Assembly (NCBI GenBank): GCA_022574595.1
Contig: JACZRS010000020.1
Location: 1 to 64,000, forward strand
Reading direction: 5' to 3'
DNA from: Planctomycetota bacterium
Lineage (GTDB): Bacteria; Planctomycetota; Phycisphaerae; Phycisphaerales; SM1A02
DNA length: 64,000 bases
Shown: positions 1 through 8,328 of the stretch, piece by piece
How positions within the stretch are numbered: the first letter of the stretch is position 1
Layout: each line of letters begins with the position of its first letter
The notes under the pieces: model-generated
Database searches by the model: none
Told to the model about the DNA's origin: nothing
The model's input: the letters and a program-made list of their open reading frames with translations, nothing else
Translations under genes and position numbers: made by a program

Positions 1-63
1 GGCTGAGTCGGGTGCAGTGCTGACTACGATGATGGCAGCCAAGGCGAGGGCACGAATGGCCAT
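1..63 (-). CDS. N-terminus of a secreted protein (partial, runs off the left edge)
   Basis: Reading leftwards from an ATG at 61-63, 21 codons are open to the window edge. They encode a typical signal peptide: MAIR followed by the hydrophobic run ALALAAIIVVSTA. A strong Shine-Dalgarno (AGGAGG, about 6 nt from the ATG, at roughly 68-76 on the minus strand) supports this start. Only the export signal is visible, so the mature protein and its function cannot be named. It is transcribed in the same direction as the K+ channel gene upstream (307-1101). Confidence 0.65.
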   Translation of the reverse strand, partial: MAIRALALAAIIVVSTAPDSA

Positions 64-306
64 GCTTCCCTCCTGCTCGGTGGGAAAAGAACCTGCGCGT
101 CGCTCGCCATCTTAGGCCCCGCCCGTAGGCAAGTCAACGCAAAGGGGTAGCTGTTTGTAACTGCTGGGTCACGGTCGCAGATGTTTCCCGCAAAAATTAG
201 CCGGGAGATACTTGTAGCCCACAGAACACGTTCCCGAATCCGAAATCGACAGGGCACCATTCCATCTGGAGAAGGTTCGGGAATCCTAACAAATGCACAA
301 AAGTGT

Positions 307-1101
307 TCAATCGAACGCCTCGATTGTCTTTCCGCAATGCGGGCAGAGCGGAGGTGCAGCCTTCTGGGTTTGGAAAGTCGCAACGAATCCCGCTCCAATG
401 ATCGCAGTCGGCAAAGCAACCATACCTATACCAAGAACTGCGATTATTGCTCCAAGCATCCTTCCCGTGTCCGTTACAGGAAAGACATCTCCGTACCCAA
501 CCGTTGTAAGCGTAACGATCGCCCACCACATTGCCGCTGGAATGCTCCGAAACTCGTCCGGTTGTGCTACATGTTCGGCTTCGTACATTAGGCTGGCGGC
601 AATAATCAGTAATGCAACTAGAATCGTGAAGGCTGCAGCAAGCTCCTGGCGCTTGCCGTGCACGACTCGTCCAAGGAGCCGGAATGCCTCTGAGTATCGG
701 CCAAACTTGAGTATACGCAGAATCCTGAGGAGTCGCATAGCTCGCACAACTCGAAGATCCGGAAGAGCAAACGGAAGGTAAAATGGCGCAATGGCTAGTA
801 GATCAATCAAAGCAAGTGGTGTCAGGGCAAATCTTAGGCGACCATAGAGTGGTGAGCTGTACTGTTCATCGCTGGTGCACGACCAAATTCGCAACAGATA
901 CTCGATGGTGAAGATAGCTATCGAGACGACTTCAAACCACAAGAACATCTGGCCAAATCGAGCCTGTAATTCCTGAACAGACTCAAGGACTACTGCCAGA
1001 ACATTACATAGGACCAGGGTCATTATGAAAATATCGGTAGCACTGCTGACCTTGTCTCCGGGACGAGCCACTTCCAAGATCTCATAAATACGCTTCTTCA
1101 T
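307..1101 (-). CDS. Voltage-gated potassium channel, six-TM Kv type
   Basis: This is a 264-residue Kv-family ion channel subunit that should form tetramers in the cytoplasmic membrane. The sequence shows S1-S3 hydrophobic segments (about 20-110) and an S4 voltage sensor at 115-132 with basic residues at every third position (R117, R120, R123, R126, R129, K132). A pore loop carries the K+ selectivity filter TVGYGD (200-205), and S6 follows. The C-terminus ends in a small CPHCG motif that may bind metal and is not a normal part of the channel. I chose the internal ATG at 1101 because GGAG lies 7 nt upstream; an ATG at 1134 would add 11 residues. There is no cytoplasmic RCK/TrkA domain, so gating is likely by voltage alone. 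The family call is firm; its physiological role here is unknown. Confidence 0.9.
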   Translation of the reverse strand: MKKRIYEILEVARPGDKVSSATDIFIMTLVLCNVLAVVLESVQELQARFGQMFLWFEVVSIAIFTIEYLLRIWSCTSDEQYSSPLYGRLRFALTPLALIDLLAIAPFYLPFALPDLRVVRAMRLLRILRILKFGRYSEAFRLLGRVVHGKRQELAAAFTILVALLIIAASLMYEAEHVAQPDEFRSIPAAMWWAIVTLTTVGYGDVFPVTDTGRMLGAIIAVLGIGMVALPTAIIGAGFVATFQTQKAAPPLCPHCGKTIEAFD

Positions 1102-1268
1102 CGCTACACTCCATTTGCTCAGTGTCACTTGCACCTATCTGCGGCAACCTTTGGGGGCATCCTATTCCGCGCCCCCACCCAAGTCAACGCGGAGGGCGCG
1201 ATGACGGCGGAGCGGGACGCGGCGGACGGGAACTTGTTTGACTTGTTCGAGTAAAGCGGCGGGGAGCT

Positions 1269-1493
1269 CTACCAGCACAGATGGAAGCGCTTGCAACATT
1301 CACTACACAATTGAAACATACCTTTAGGTGTCTGAAACCACCGCTCCGCACGCCCCTCCGAACAATAAGAACAAGCAAAACAATTCCTGCGGCTTCTTTC
1401 CAACTTTCCAGAGCGTAGCACTCTTTGGTCGGGAGGAACGCCCTTGCCGCAGAACCATTCTTTTATCGCCTTCCGTTTTCCATCTAGGGGCAT
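1269..1493 (-). CDS. Small Cys-rich, possibly zinc-binding protein directly after gyrB (uncertain)
   Basis: This 74-residue reading frame has ten cysteines, including a CFACSYC cluster and a LCSECC cluster about 25 residues apart, the spacing of a four-Cys zinc ribbon. Its ATG (1491-1493) begins one base after the gyrB stop codon (TGA, 1495-1497), so translation could be coupled to gyrB. No clear Shine-Dalgarno precedes it. I do not recognise a family. The clustered cysteines argue for a real protein; the short length and weak start argue against. Small zinc-ribbon proteins are common in this window, for example at 30071-30304. Confidence 0.4.
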   Translation of the reverse strand: MPLDGKRKAIKEWFCGKGVPPDQRVLRSGKLERSRRNCFACSYCSEGRAERWFQTPKGMFQLCSECCKRFHLCW

Positions 1494-1494
1494 A

Positions 1495-4044
1495 TCAGAT
1501 ATCCAGGTTCTTTACTTCCAGGGCGTGGGCTTCTATGTAGGCTCTGCGGCTTTGGACGTTTTCGCCCATTAGGGTCGCAAATAGTTGGTCGGCATCGGAA
1601 GCAGTATCCCAGGTAACACGCAGAAGTGTTCGCTGCTCGGGGTCCATTGTGGTGTCCCACAATTGTTCGGGGTTCATTTCACCCAGACCTTTGAAGCGTT
1701 TGATTTCAATTCCGCGTCTACCAATATCGTGCAGTTGACTAAGAATTGACGGGATATTTGGCACATTGACCTTTTCAGGCTGATCTGAGGACTTGGAATC
1801 AACGATCCAGGCGTAGCGCGTATCCATCTTTTCGCCGGTCACAGATTCTTCCTGCACCAGGCTGTAATCTTCGATATTAATATCGTATTCTGCTAAACGC
1901 TCAAAGATGGTCCGGAGCTCGCTGTTTTCGTGTAGTTCACGCAGACTTGCCAAGTTGAGCGCACCGGTTGCTTGTTGCCCTTCACCCGCACGCAGATCAT
2001 CTAAAACCAGGTTGTTTTCGCTAATAACTTTTCTTGCTTCATCTTCCGACCAGCAAAGAACTTCCCCCTCAGGCCAGCGCAGAAGATGTGTTGGCAGTCT
2101 TCGGTTGCCTTGCGGATCCTTTTCGCGTGCTTCTAGGAGTGAAGTAAAATTAATGCCGCGTCTTTGGGAAATATTGATGAGTTGTTTTAAGCGTTCGACC
2201 ACACCAATGACTTGTTGCAGCGTAGTACCTTCAATTCGCCGTTTTTCATTGCCTTCATCATCGTGAATTGTCAGTACCGCACTGGATAGCGCTAACTCGG
2301 TCAGCACGCTTGATAGCTCAAGATCGTTAAGCACATATATACTTTTCTTATTGCGCGTAACCATATATAGAGGTGGCTGCGCAAGATATATATTGCCATG
2401 CCTGATAAGTTCCTGCATTTGCCTGAAGAAAAACGTAAGTAGAAGGGTACGGATATGCGAGCCGTCCACATCGGCGTCGGTCATTATTACAACTTTGCCG
2501 TAGCGGAGCTTTGAAATATCAAAGTCTTCTCCAATACCGCATTGCAGGGCTTGGATAAGGATTCGGATTTCCTCAAAGCCCAGCACTTTGTCCAGGCGTG
2601 CTTTTTCTACGTTCAGGATTTTGCCTCGTATTGGTAGGATTGCCTGGGTTTCATGGTCACGACCGCCTTTGGCGGATCCGCCCGCAGAATCGCCTTCGAC
2701 GATGAAAATTTCCGCACGATCCACATCTTTAGTAACGCAGTCCGCAAGTTTTTGTGGCATGCCACCGGAATCGAGAGCGCTTTTACGTTTGATCAATTCG
2801 CGTGCTTTACGAGCAGCTTCTCTTGCCTGCGCTGCAAGCACCGCTTTTAAGCAAAGCTGCTTGGCCTCCCCGGGATGCTCTTCAAGCCAGGAACCCAATT
2901 GCTTTGTAACTGCTACGGATACAGCGGTTTCCGCTTCGGGATTCAGCAGTTTTTCTTTAGTTTGGTTGTTAAACTGTGGTTCTAGTAGTTTTAAGGAAAT
3001 AACCGCAGTGAGTCCTTCACGTAGATCATCGCCGTTGGGTGTTATGTCTTTGAGAATTTTATTTCGCTTGGCATAGCTATTTATAGTTCTGGTAAGAGAA
3101 GTTTTAAACCCAGCTATGTGGGTTCCGCCATCGGGATTAAAAATGTTATTACCAAAGGCAAGCAGTAATTCGCTTGGCGAATCGGTGTACTGCATTGCAA
3201 TATCAAGTGAGATTCCAAGTTTTTCATCATTGCGTTGAATTCGGATGATTGGCCCTACGGTTGTCTTTGCTCTGTTTAGATGTTCGACGTAGCCATGCAA
3301 ACCATTTTCGTAGTGGTAGGTTTCTTCACGCAGCTTGCCAGATGCATCAACTCGTTCATCAATCAAACGAATCGTCGCACCTGGATTAAGGAATGCCAGT
3401 TCTCGCAAGCGGTGCTGCAATGTTTCAAATCGAAATACCGTATCGGGAAAAATTTCGGGATCGGGTAGGAAAGTGATCTTTGTACCGCTGAGTCGTTTTC
3501 CATCTTCTGCTGATTCATCATGAGTCGCAACCACATGCAGTTGGTTTACAATTTCGCCTCTTTCGAATGTGATGAGATAGATTTTGCCATCTTTAACAAC
3601 TTCGACTTCCGTCCATTTTGATAGCGCGTTAACGCATTTAACTCCTACGCCGTGCAATCCGCCTGAGACCTTGTAAGTGTTATCATCGAATTTACCACCT
3701 GCATGTAGCTCGGTCATGATGACTTCCACCGCAGGTCTGCCGCTGATGGTTGGGTTGTCATGCACCATTGGATCGACAGGCATGCCTCTGCCGTCGTCGA
3801 TCACTGAACACGAGCCATCAACTCCAAGCTGTATTGTTACAGTCGACGCGAAGCCAACCATTACCTCATCGATTGAGTTATCAACGCACTCATAGACCAG
3901 GTGGTGCAGGGCTGAGAGTCCTACTCCACCTACAAACATTCCCGGGCGCTTTCGTATCGCTTCCAGGCCTTCCAGCACCTGGATCGATTCTGAGGTGTAG
4001 TCGTCCGGCGTGGCTGTGGTAGGTCCGTGTTCGGCTTTTGTCAT
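1495..4044 (-). CDS. gyrB: DNA gyrase subunit B
   Basis: GyrB is the ATPase subunit of the A2B2 type II topoisomerase that introduces negative supercoils. The 849-residue product begins the GHKL ATPase region with LEGLEAIRKRPGMFVG (about 24-39) and has the DGRGMPV motif (84-90) and the GGLHGVG ATP-lid motif (128-134). The TOPRIM domain shows EGDSAGG (450-456) and DADVDG (523-528). A ~190-residue insertion follows in the C-terminal half (about 570-760), as in the long Gram-negative form; E. coli GyrB is 804 aa. The tail IKRFKGLGEMNPEQLW is also typical. gyrA is not in the window. The start ATG has no strong Shine-Dalgarno, but the N-terminus aligns with the family. ParE is the alternative, but the overall pattern and insertion favour GyrB. 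Confidence 0.95.
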   Translation of the reverse strand: MTKAEHGPTTATPDDYTSESIQVLEGLEAIRKRPGMFVGGVGLSALHHLVYECVDNSIDEVMVGFASTVTIQLGVDGSCSVIDDGRGMPVDPMVHDNPTISGRPAVEVIMTELHAGGKFDDNTYKVSGGLHGVGVKCVNALSKWTEVEVVKDGKIYLITFERGEIVNQLHVVATHDESAEDGKRLSGTKITFLPDPEIFPDTVFRFETLQHRLRELAFLNPGATIRLIDERVDASGKLREETYHYENGLHGYVEHLNRAKTTVGPIIRIQRNDEKLGISLDIAMQYTDSPSELLLAFGNNIFNPDGGTHIAGFKTSLTRTINSYAKRNKILKDITPNGDDLREGLTAVISLKLLEPQFNNQTKEKLLNPEAETAVSVAVTKQLGSWLEEHPGEAKQLCLKAVLAAQAREAARKARELIKRKSALDSGGMPQKLADCVTKDVDRAEIFIVEGDSAGGSAKGGRDHETQAILPIRGKILNVEKARLDKVLGFEEIRILIQALQCGIGEDFDISKLRYGKVVIMTDADVDGSHIRTLLLTFFFRQMQELIRHGNIYLAQPPLYMVTRNKKSIYVLNDLELSSVLTELALSSAVLTIHDDEGNEKRRIEGTTLQQVIGVVERLKQLINISQRRGINFTSLLEAREKDPQGNRRLPTHLLRWPEGEVLCWSEDEARKVISENNLVLDDLRAGEGQQATGALNLASLRELHENSELRTIFERLAEYDINIEDYSLVQEESVTGEKMDTRYAWIVDSKSSDQPEKVNVPNIPSILSQLHDIGRRGIEIKRFKGLGEMNPEQLWDTTMDPEQRTLLRVTWDTASDADQLFATLMGENVQSRRAYIEAHALEVKNLDI

Positions 4045-4522
4045 GGTACTAGAAATAGGGTGGTGAGAGTCTGTGAATCTGGCCTTTTATTATAGCCAAT
4101 TCAGCAGGTATTTGCAGGACTTTAAGCACATAAAATTCAATCAAAATATGTGACATAAAGCGTTTATTTTCAATGGGTTGCAACATTAGGCTGTGTATGT
4201 AGATTTGCTTCGAGAATCAATGCTTGCTCTTTTGGTTAGTATTGACTTTTTTGCATCTAATATTATGCAAAATTGAGCATGAATCTGAACCTGTGGAAAA
4301 GAAGTAATCGTAGAAAACGGTTCGCTGGCGCGATTGACAATGGGTGAATTTCACAAGCGCATTTTTTGTCATTCGCTGCTTTAAGAATGTCGAATCTATG
4401 ATGTGGATAGGTTTTACACGTAATTATTACATTTGCTGATCTAGTAGACTGGAGATGGCTACTAGTAGGGACCGATATCTTTCGTGTCAATTAAGTAAAC
4501 CATGTGAGATTGAGCATTCACG
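4045..4522. other. AT-rich intergenic region between divergent gyrB and the amidase gene
   Basis: This 478-bp gene-free stretch should hold both divergent promoters. It is clearly richer in A+T than the flanking genes. Two sequences one base away from the DnaA-box consensus TGTGNATAA occur at 4292-4300 (TGTGGAAAA) and 4402-4410 (TGTGGATAG). No cluster of perfect boxes, no dnaA/dnaN and no convincing hairpin terminator were seen. I therefore annotate only a regulatory spacer. Confidence 0.5.
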
Positions 4523-5284
4523 ATGAGTGAATTTGATCATCTTGACGACCCACAAGCTACGGAGTCTGTACTGGCATCTGCAACGCGCAGAGGTTTCTTG
4601 ATGTTGTCATTGGGTTTGCTTGCTGGTTGTGCCAAGAGCAAAGCACTGGTCAGGCTGCCAAACCCGCCCTGGCCTACGTTTGATTTTGAAAAGCCGCAGC
4701 AGCGGAAGACTTCACAGCGGCCAACTTCACATAGGCCTAAGCCTCTTGAGATAAGACCCGCACCTAAACCTGGTTGGCAAACGAGTTTGCTCTCGCGCAA
4801 TAAGTGGTCGCGTGGCAATCCCATCCCAACGCGCATGAGCAAGATGGCTCCTGTCAAGTACCTCACAGTCCACCATGAAGGAATGGACTCATTCCGTTAT
4901 TCAGATATTCGATCAACTGCTTCAAGAATTGAAGGCATTCGTAAAGCCCATCGTGGTCGTGGGTGGGGTGATATCGGTTATCACTTCATTGTTGATCGTG
5001 CAGGTAGAATTTGGGAAGGCAGGCCCATGCGTTTCCAAGGCGCGCATGTTAAGGACAAGAATATTGCAAACATCGGTGTCCTGGCACTAGGCAATTTTGA
5101 CTTGCAGCAGCCAACTCAAGAACAACTTGCAGCAGTTAGTCGATACTGTCAACAATTAATGCTTGATTTTAGAATCCCCATTAGCAAACTTAAAACGCAT
5201 CAAGAGTGGGCTCCAACTGCTTGCCCCGGGAGGCATTTGCAAAGCTACATGGATAGTGCGCGAAAAGGCGGAAGACTTAGCTAG
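4523..5284 (+). CDS. N-acetylmuramoyl-L-alanine amidase (PGRP/Amidase_2 family), predicted Tat lipoprotein
   Basis: The enzyme should cleave the amide bond between MurNAc and the stem peptide of peptidoglycan. The N-terminus has a twin-arginine-like motif (TRRGFLML, 21-28) followed by a lipobox LLAGC (Cys36), so it is probably exported folded by Tat and lipid-anchored. A Pro/Arg-rich linker (about 45-100) precedes the Amidase_2/PGRP domain (about 112-250). Zn2+ ligands appear intact: H117 (in VHHEG), H226 (in KTHQEW) and C234 (in ACPGR), with the catalytic-type Tyr153 in GYHF. Length and order fit bacterial PGRP-like amidases. It is divergent from gyrB. Peptidoglycan turnover or recycling is the likely role, by inference from the family. 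Confidence 0.88.
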   Translation: MSEFDHLDDPQATESVLASATRRGFLMLSLGLLAGCAKSKALVRLPNPPWPTFDFEKPQQRKTSQRPTSHRPKPLEIRPAPKPGWQTSLLSRNKWSRGNPIPTRMSKMAPVKYLTVHHEGMDSFRYSDIRSTASRIEGIRKAHRGRGWGDIGYHFIVDRAGRIWEGRPMRFQGAHVKDKNIANIGVLALGNFDLQQPTQEQLAAVSRYCQQLMLDFRIPISKLKTHQEWAPTACPGRHLQSYMDSARKGGRLS

Positions 5285-5351
5285 TTTTCTTCACTAAAAG
5301 CCACTTTGCCGGTCAAAACACAAACAAATTAGTTTAGCAGCCATAAAGCGC

Positions 5352-6053
5352 TTAATTCCAACTAATACCCTTTGGCCAGGCCTTAAAACTTTGCTGCTCC
5401 GCTTGACCAACAAGTTGATGCAGGTTGGTTAATTGCTTAAGAATCATATCAGCCCGTCTAGTTGCGTCCGCCTCTGCTAAAAGCTGATATCTAATTTCGC
5501 CATCACCTAACATGGCAAAGCTAATTAGTTCCAGCAGCGCATGCGTTGGTACATCATCCTTTTCAAACCAATTCATCACAGTCTTGACACAGCGCATTCG
5601 CTTAAGGTATCTGCTACCTAGAAGCCCAATTAGTTCATCACGAACCTGTGGCAAGAGTGGAAGTGGATCATCCAGAGATTCTAGCGGGGTAATTTGCGCC
5701 CTTAAATATGAACAATCCTCATCGGGATCAATCAATTCTGCAATTTTAGCTCTGCATATTCCCTGCACTAAAACGTCATGCTGATCGGAAGGCAAATATG
5801 CGTGCTGCACAATATGCCCCACACAAACAGCAGGTCGCAAGCTGGATGAATCAAATGACGAAGTTTGATTTCGCTGGTTGATGTAACTTGCCATAGCGAT
5901 TTGGCGAGTGCTTTGAAGTGAGTCTTCTATAAGCTGATAAAAGTGAGATTCAAAGACGTGAATTGGTAGTAGTGCATGCGGAAGCAATACTTCATCAGGC
6001 AGGGGGAAGACCGGCATAGGTTGCGAAAAGTTTACATGCACAGCTTTGGACAT
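5352..6053 (-). CDS. Lon N-terminal (substrate-binding) domain protein
   Basis: The product is a stand-alone LonN (PUA-like) domain protein without the AAA+ or protease parts of Lon. The diagnostic start FPLPDEVLLPHALLPIHVFE (about residues 16-35) and the later VGHIVQHAYLPSDQ...LVQGICRAKI pattern match this family. Stand-alone LonN proteins are widespread, but their function is mostly unproven. I chose the ATG at 6053 (MSKAVH...); an upstream ATG at 6095 would add 14 residues and neither has a strong Shine-Dalgarno. It lies downstream of the HDOD gene on the same strand and converges on the amidase gene. Confidence 0.82.
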   Translation of the reverse strand: MSKAVHVNFSQPMPVFPLPDEVLLPHALLPIHVFESHFYQLIEDSLQSTRQIAMASYINQRNQTSSFDSSSLRPAVCVGHIVQHAYLPSDQHDVLVQGICRAKIAELIDPDEDCSYLRAQITPLESLDDPLPLLPQVRDELIGLLGSRYLKRMRCVKTVMNWFEKDDVPTHALLELISFAMLGDGEIRYQLLAEADATRRADMILKQLTNLHQLVGQAEQQSFKAWPKGISWN

Positions 6054-6153
6054 ACACCATGATATGCCTACATCGATCACGAAACGAAAACGCATGGCAT
6101 CGAAGCCACATTGGGCCTTTAGGATTATTTTTCTAAGGGTTTAGCTAAATCAA

Positions 6154-7041
6154 TCAACCGAACATTGCTTCGATTTCTTCAAACGCTTCAGGAAGATTGC
6201 TCTTAATAACCGCTAGTTTTTCCGCAGAAAGTTGGATTTCATCTAGTACATCTGGGACGATTTCAAGGCTCTCAAGATCGCCACGGAATCCATAGTCAGC
6301 CTGGCCTGCAAGTCGATCTGCTACATACACGATAGAAGTAAGTGTACGGTTGGGTTCGGGTAGTTCCGTGGGGTCATGGTGATGTCCAGTCACATATGAA
6401 AACGACTGTGGGAACTTCCATGCATCACATAGACCCGCTCCAAATGCTTGATGGTCTGCACCAAGAATGCGAGTTTCAATCTCACGCATATTGCATGTTG
6501 GAACGTTATCATCATCAAAAGTCATTTCTTCAAAGACTGTTACGAGTTCATGTCTCATGGCTTGAACTTCGACCATGATTCCAATGTCATGGATAAGGCC
6601 AGCCAGGAACGCTTCATCTGCCAGACCCATTTTTAATTCATCACAGATGAGTTTGCTGCCTGCTGCTACTGCTATGGAATGAGTCCATAAGTCACGAGCA
6701 GCAAATTGTGGGCACATCTCGCCGCCACGGAAAAGCTTGGTCAGACTCGCAGCAATGGCGATATTCTTGACCGCATTAAGACCCAACAACACGATCGCTC
6801 GATTGATAGAGCCAATCTGCCTGGGCAAACCATAGAACGCTGAATTCACGACTTTGAGAATACGACTGCACAACGCCTGGTCATTTGAGATGATGTTGTG
6901 TAAGTCCTGAGCAGTGCTCGTGGGATCTTCCACCAACTCGATGATCTTCAGCGTTATCTCCGGCAAAGTGGCAATATGACTAATGCCGGCGATGGCGGTG
7001 TCTACGACAGCTTGCTTTTCTTCGCTTTCAATGGCGTCCAT
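6154..7041 (-). CDS. HDOD domain signalling protein
   Basis: This ~295-residue cytoplasmic protein is an HDOD domain (an HD-related fold lacking full catalytic residues) over nearly its entire length. It begins with the typical LPEITLKIIELVEDP and follows with SRILKVVNSAFYGLPRQIGSI and RAIVLLGLNAVKNIA. A LIHDIGIMVE segment then resembles the HD motif. HDOD proteins act in signal transduction, often with c-di-GMP or chemotaxis systems, but no partner domain is fused here. The start at 7041 is favoured by AGGGG 9 nt upstream; the frame continues upstream to 7110. It is downstream of neuC by ~120 bp and may or may not share its transcript. Confidence 0.87.
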   Translation of the reverse strand: MDAIESEEKQAVVDTAIAGISHIATLPEITLKIIELVEDPTSTAQDLHNIISNDQALCSRILKVVNSAFYGLPRQIGSINRAIVLLGLNAVKNIAIAASLTKLFRGGEMCPQFAARDLWTHSIAVAAGSKLICDELKMGLADEAFLAGLIHDIGIMVEVQAMRHELVTVFEEMTFDDDNVPTCNMREIETRILGADHQAFGAGLCDAWKFPQSFSYVTGHHHDPTELPEPNRTLTSIVYVADRLAGQADYGFRGDLESLEIVPDVLDEIQLSAEKLAVIKSNLPEAFEEIEAMFG

Positions 7042-7159
7042 GTAGCTACCCCTGTGCATTATGGGTATGAAAACCCTGCTCAAGGGAAGATCGACCGCTG
7101 AGTCAACCAACTTGATCTAAGGTCCGGAAAATACTGGTTCTTGGCCTAGTTTTTGGGTC

Positions 7160-8272
7160 CTAGAACGTGTTGCGCTTAGTAATCGGGTATTGATCCATAT
7201 CAAGTGTCGCTAATAAATTGGCGGTTCTCACACCTGTTGCACCATCTCCGTAAGGGTGCTTGACTGGCTCGATTTCATAAGCAAGCCCACGAGCAATTGC
7301 TGGGAATATCTGGTGGCTCTTAGCTTCGGGAACATCAATCACATTAGCGCACAATTCGCGTCCTGCTTGTCTTGGACCAACATTGACGCATCTAACACCA
7401 AGGGCTGCACACTCAATTAATCCTGCACTGGAATTTCCTACGATCACTCTTACTCGCTGCAACAGACCGATAAAGTCTTTTCGCGGAAGATGCTCTCGAT
7501 ACTCGCATCCTGATTCTAGGATCACTTGCAGGATTCCTTCCCGTCCGGGATCGTGATTGGGATATAACGCAAGAACTTTCCCCGATTCTTGTGATAGATC
7601 CATCAATCGTTTAGCTAAATCCTGCTCAAAGTCAAAATCTCCGCCGGTTGGATGTAATAAATAGACAATCTCCGGCCAACCTAGCTCATTGAACTTCTCA
7701 TCACTAAGTGGAGGCGTATCGTCAAGATCATCAACCGCAGGTGAACCAACGGTATGAATTCGCTTGGGATCTTCTCCAAGATCAACAATGCGTTGAGCGG
7801 ATTGTTCACTGGCGGGAAGATGTATGTGCGCCAACTTTGTTATTGCGTGTCGCATTGCTTCATCTGCGATACCTTGTGCTCTATCACCTCCGTGCATGTG
7901 CACAAGATGAATTCCTCCAACTGATGCTGCGGATGCTGCTGCGAACGCTTCGATGCGATCACCAAGAACCAGCACAAAATCAACTTTGCGTTTGGAAAAT
8001 TCCTCAGCCAGTCCACTTATACCTCTACCAAGTGCGTTTGCATCTGCTAAGCGCGTAGTTTCGCCCGGTCTTTGCATGGTGATAGTACAGCTAATTTGAA
8101 AGTTCTTTGCGACTTCTTCAGATGTAGGGTCTGGTTCCAGTAGATGTGTGCCGGTTACAAATGTGAGCAGTTCCAGCTCCGGATGCTTGTCTATTGCGCG
8201 CATGACAGACCTGAGCAGTCCGTAATCTGCCCTTGAACCTGTAACAACTGCAACTGTTCGCCCATTGGCCAT
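7160..8272 (-). CDS. neuC: UDP-N-acetylglucosamine 2-epimerase, hydrolysing (NeuC/LegG type)
   Basis: NeuC-type enzymes convert UDP-GlcNAc to ManNAc and UDP, the first step toward sialic acid; LegG does the same on a di-N-acetylated sugar for legionaminic acid. The 370-residue product starts with the family signature TGSRADYGLL. It also carries the HMHGGDRAQG and VGNSSAGLIECAALGVRCVN motifs that contact UDP. It is the last gene of a minus-strand set (Maf fusion, neuA, neuB, neuC), 56 bp after neuB. No genes for the UDP-diNAcBac precursor are nearby, so Neu5Ac is the simplest product, but the legionaminic version cannot be excluded from sequence reading alone. Confidence 0.88.
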   Translation of the reverse strand: MANGRTVAVVTGSRADYGLLRSVMRAIDKHPELELLTFVTGTHLLEPDPTSEEVAKNFQISCTITMQRPGETTRLADANALGRGISGLAEEFSKRKVDFVLVLGDRIEAFAAASAASVGGIHLVHMHGGDRAQGIADEAMRHAITKLAHIHLPASEQSAQRIVDLGEDPKRIHTVGSPAVDDLDDTPPLSDEKFNELGWPEIVYLLHPTGGDFDFEQDLAKRLMDLSQESGKVLALYPNHDPGREGILQVILESGCEYREHLPRKDFIGLLQRVRVIVGNSSAGLIECAALGVRCVNVGPRQAGRELCANVIDVPEAKSHQIFPAIARGLAYEIEPVKHPYGDGATGVRTANLLATLDMDQYPITKRNTF

Positions 8273-8328
8273 CCAAACAGTTTACAAATTAGCTGGCATT
8301 GGTCTATTGGACTATTTTTATCTATAGG

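Noticed and set aside
181-781. Overlapping plus-strand frames opposite the K+ channel gene
   Set aside because: They lie opposite an intact S1-S6 channel, have no Shine-Dalgarno and no recognisable domain.
1184-1378. Pro/Ser/Arg-rich minus-strand frame upstream of the K+ channel
   Set aside because: It overlaps the Cys-rich ORF in another frame and reads a GC-rich low-complexity stretch; nothing supports it.
2588-3076. Long plus-strand open frame opposite gyrB
   Set aside because: It is antisense to a strongly conserved gene, its product is Ser/Arg-rich low-complexity, and it has no motif. It is a mirror of gyrB codon use. The same holds for the antisense frames over the coiled-coil lipoprotein (39.9-42.3 kb).
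4292-4410. Possible origin of replication next to gyrB
   Set aside because: Only two near-matches to the DnaA box, no dnaA, dnaN or recF, and no cluster of perfect boxes. AT-richness alone is expected of a divergent promoter region.
4263-4490. 75-residue minus-strand frame in the gyrB upstream region
   Set aside because: No motif, no ribosome-binding site, and it would fill the divergent promoter region. Composition is as expected for random AT-rich DNA.
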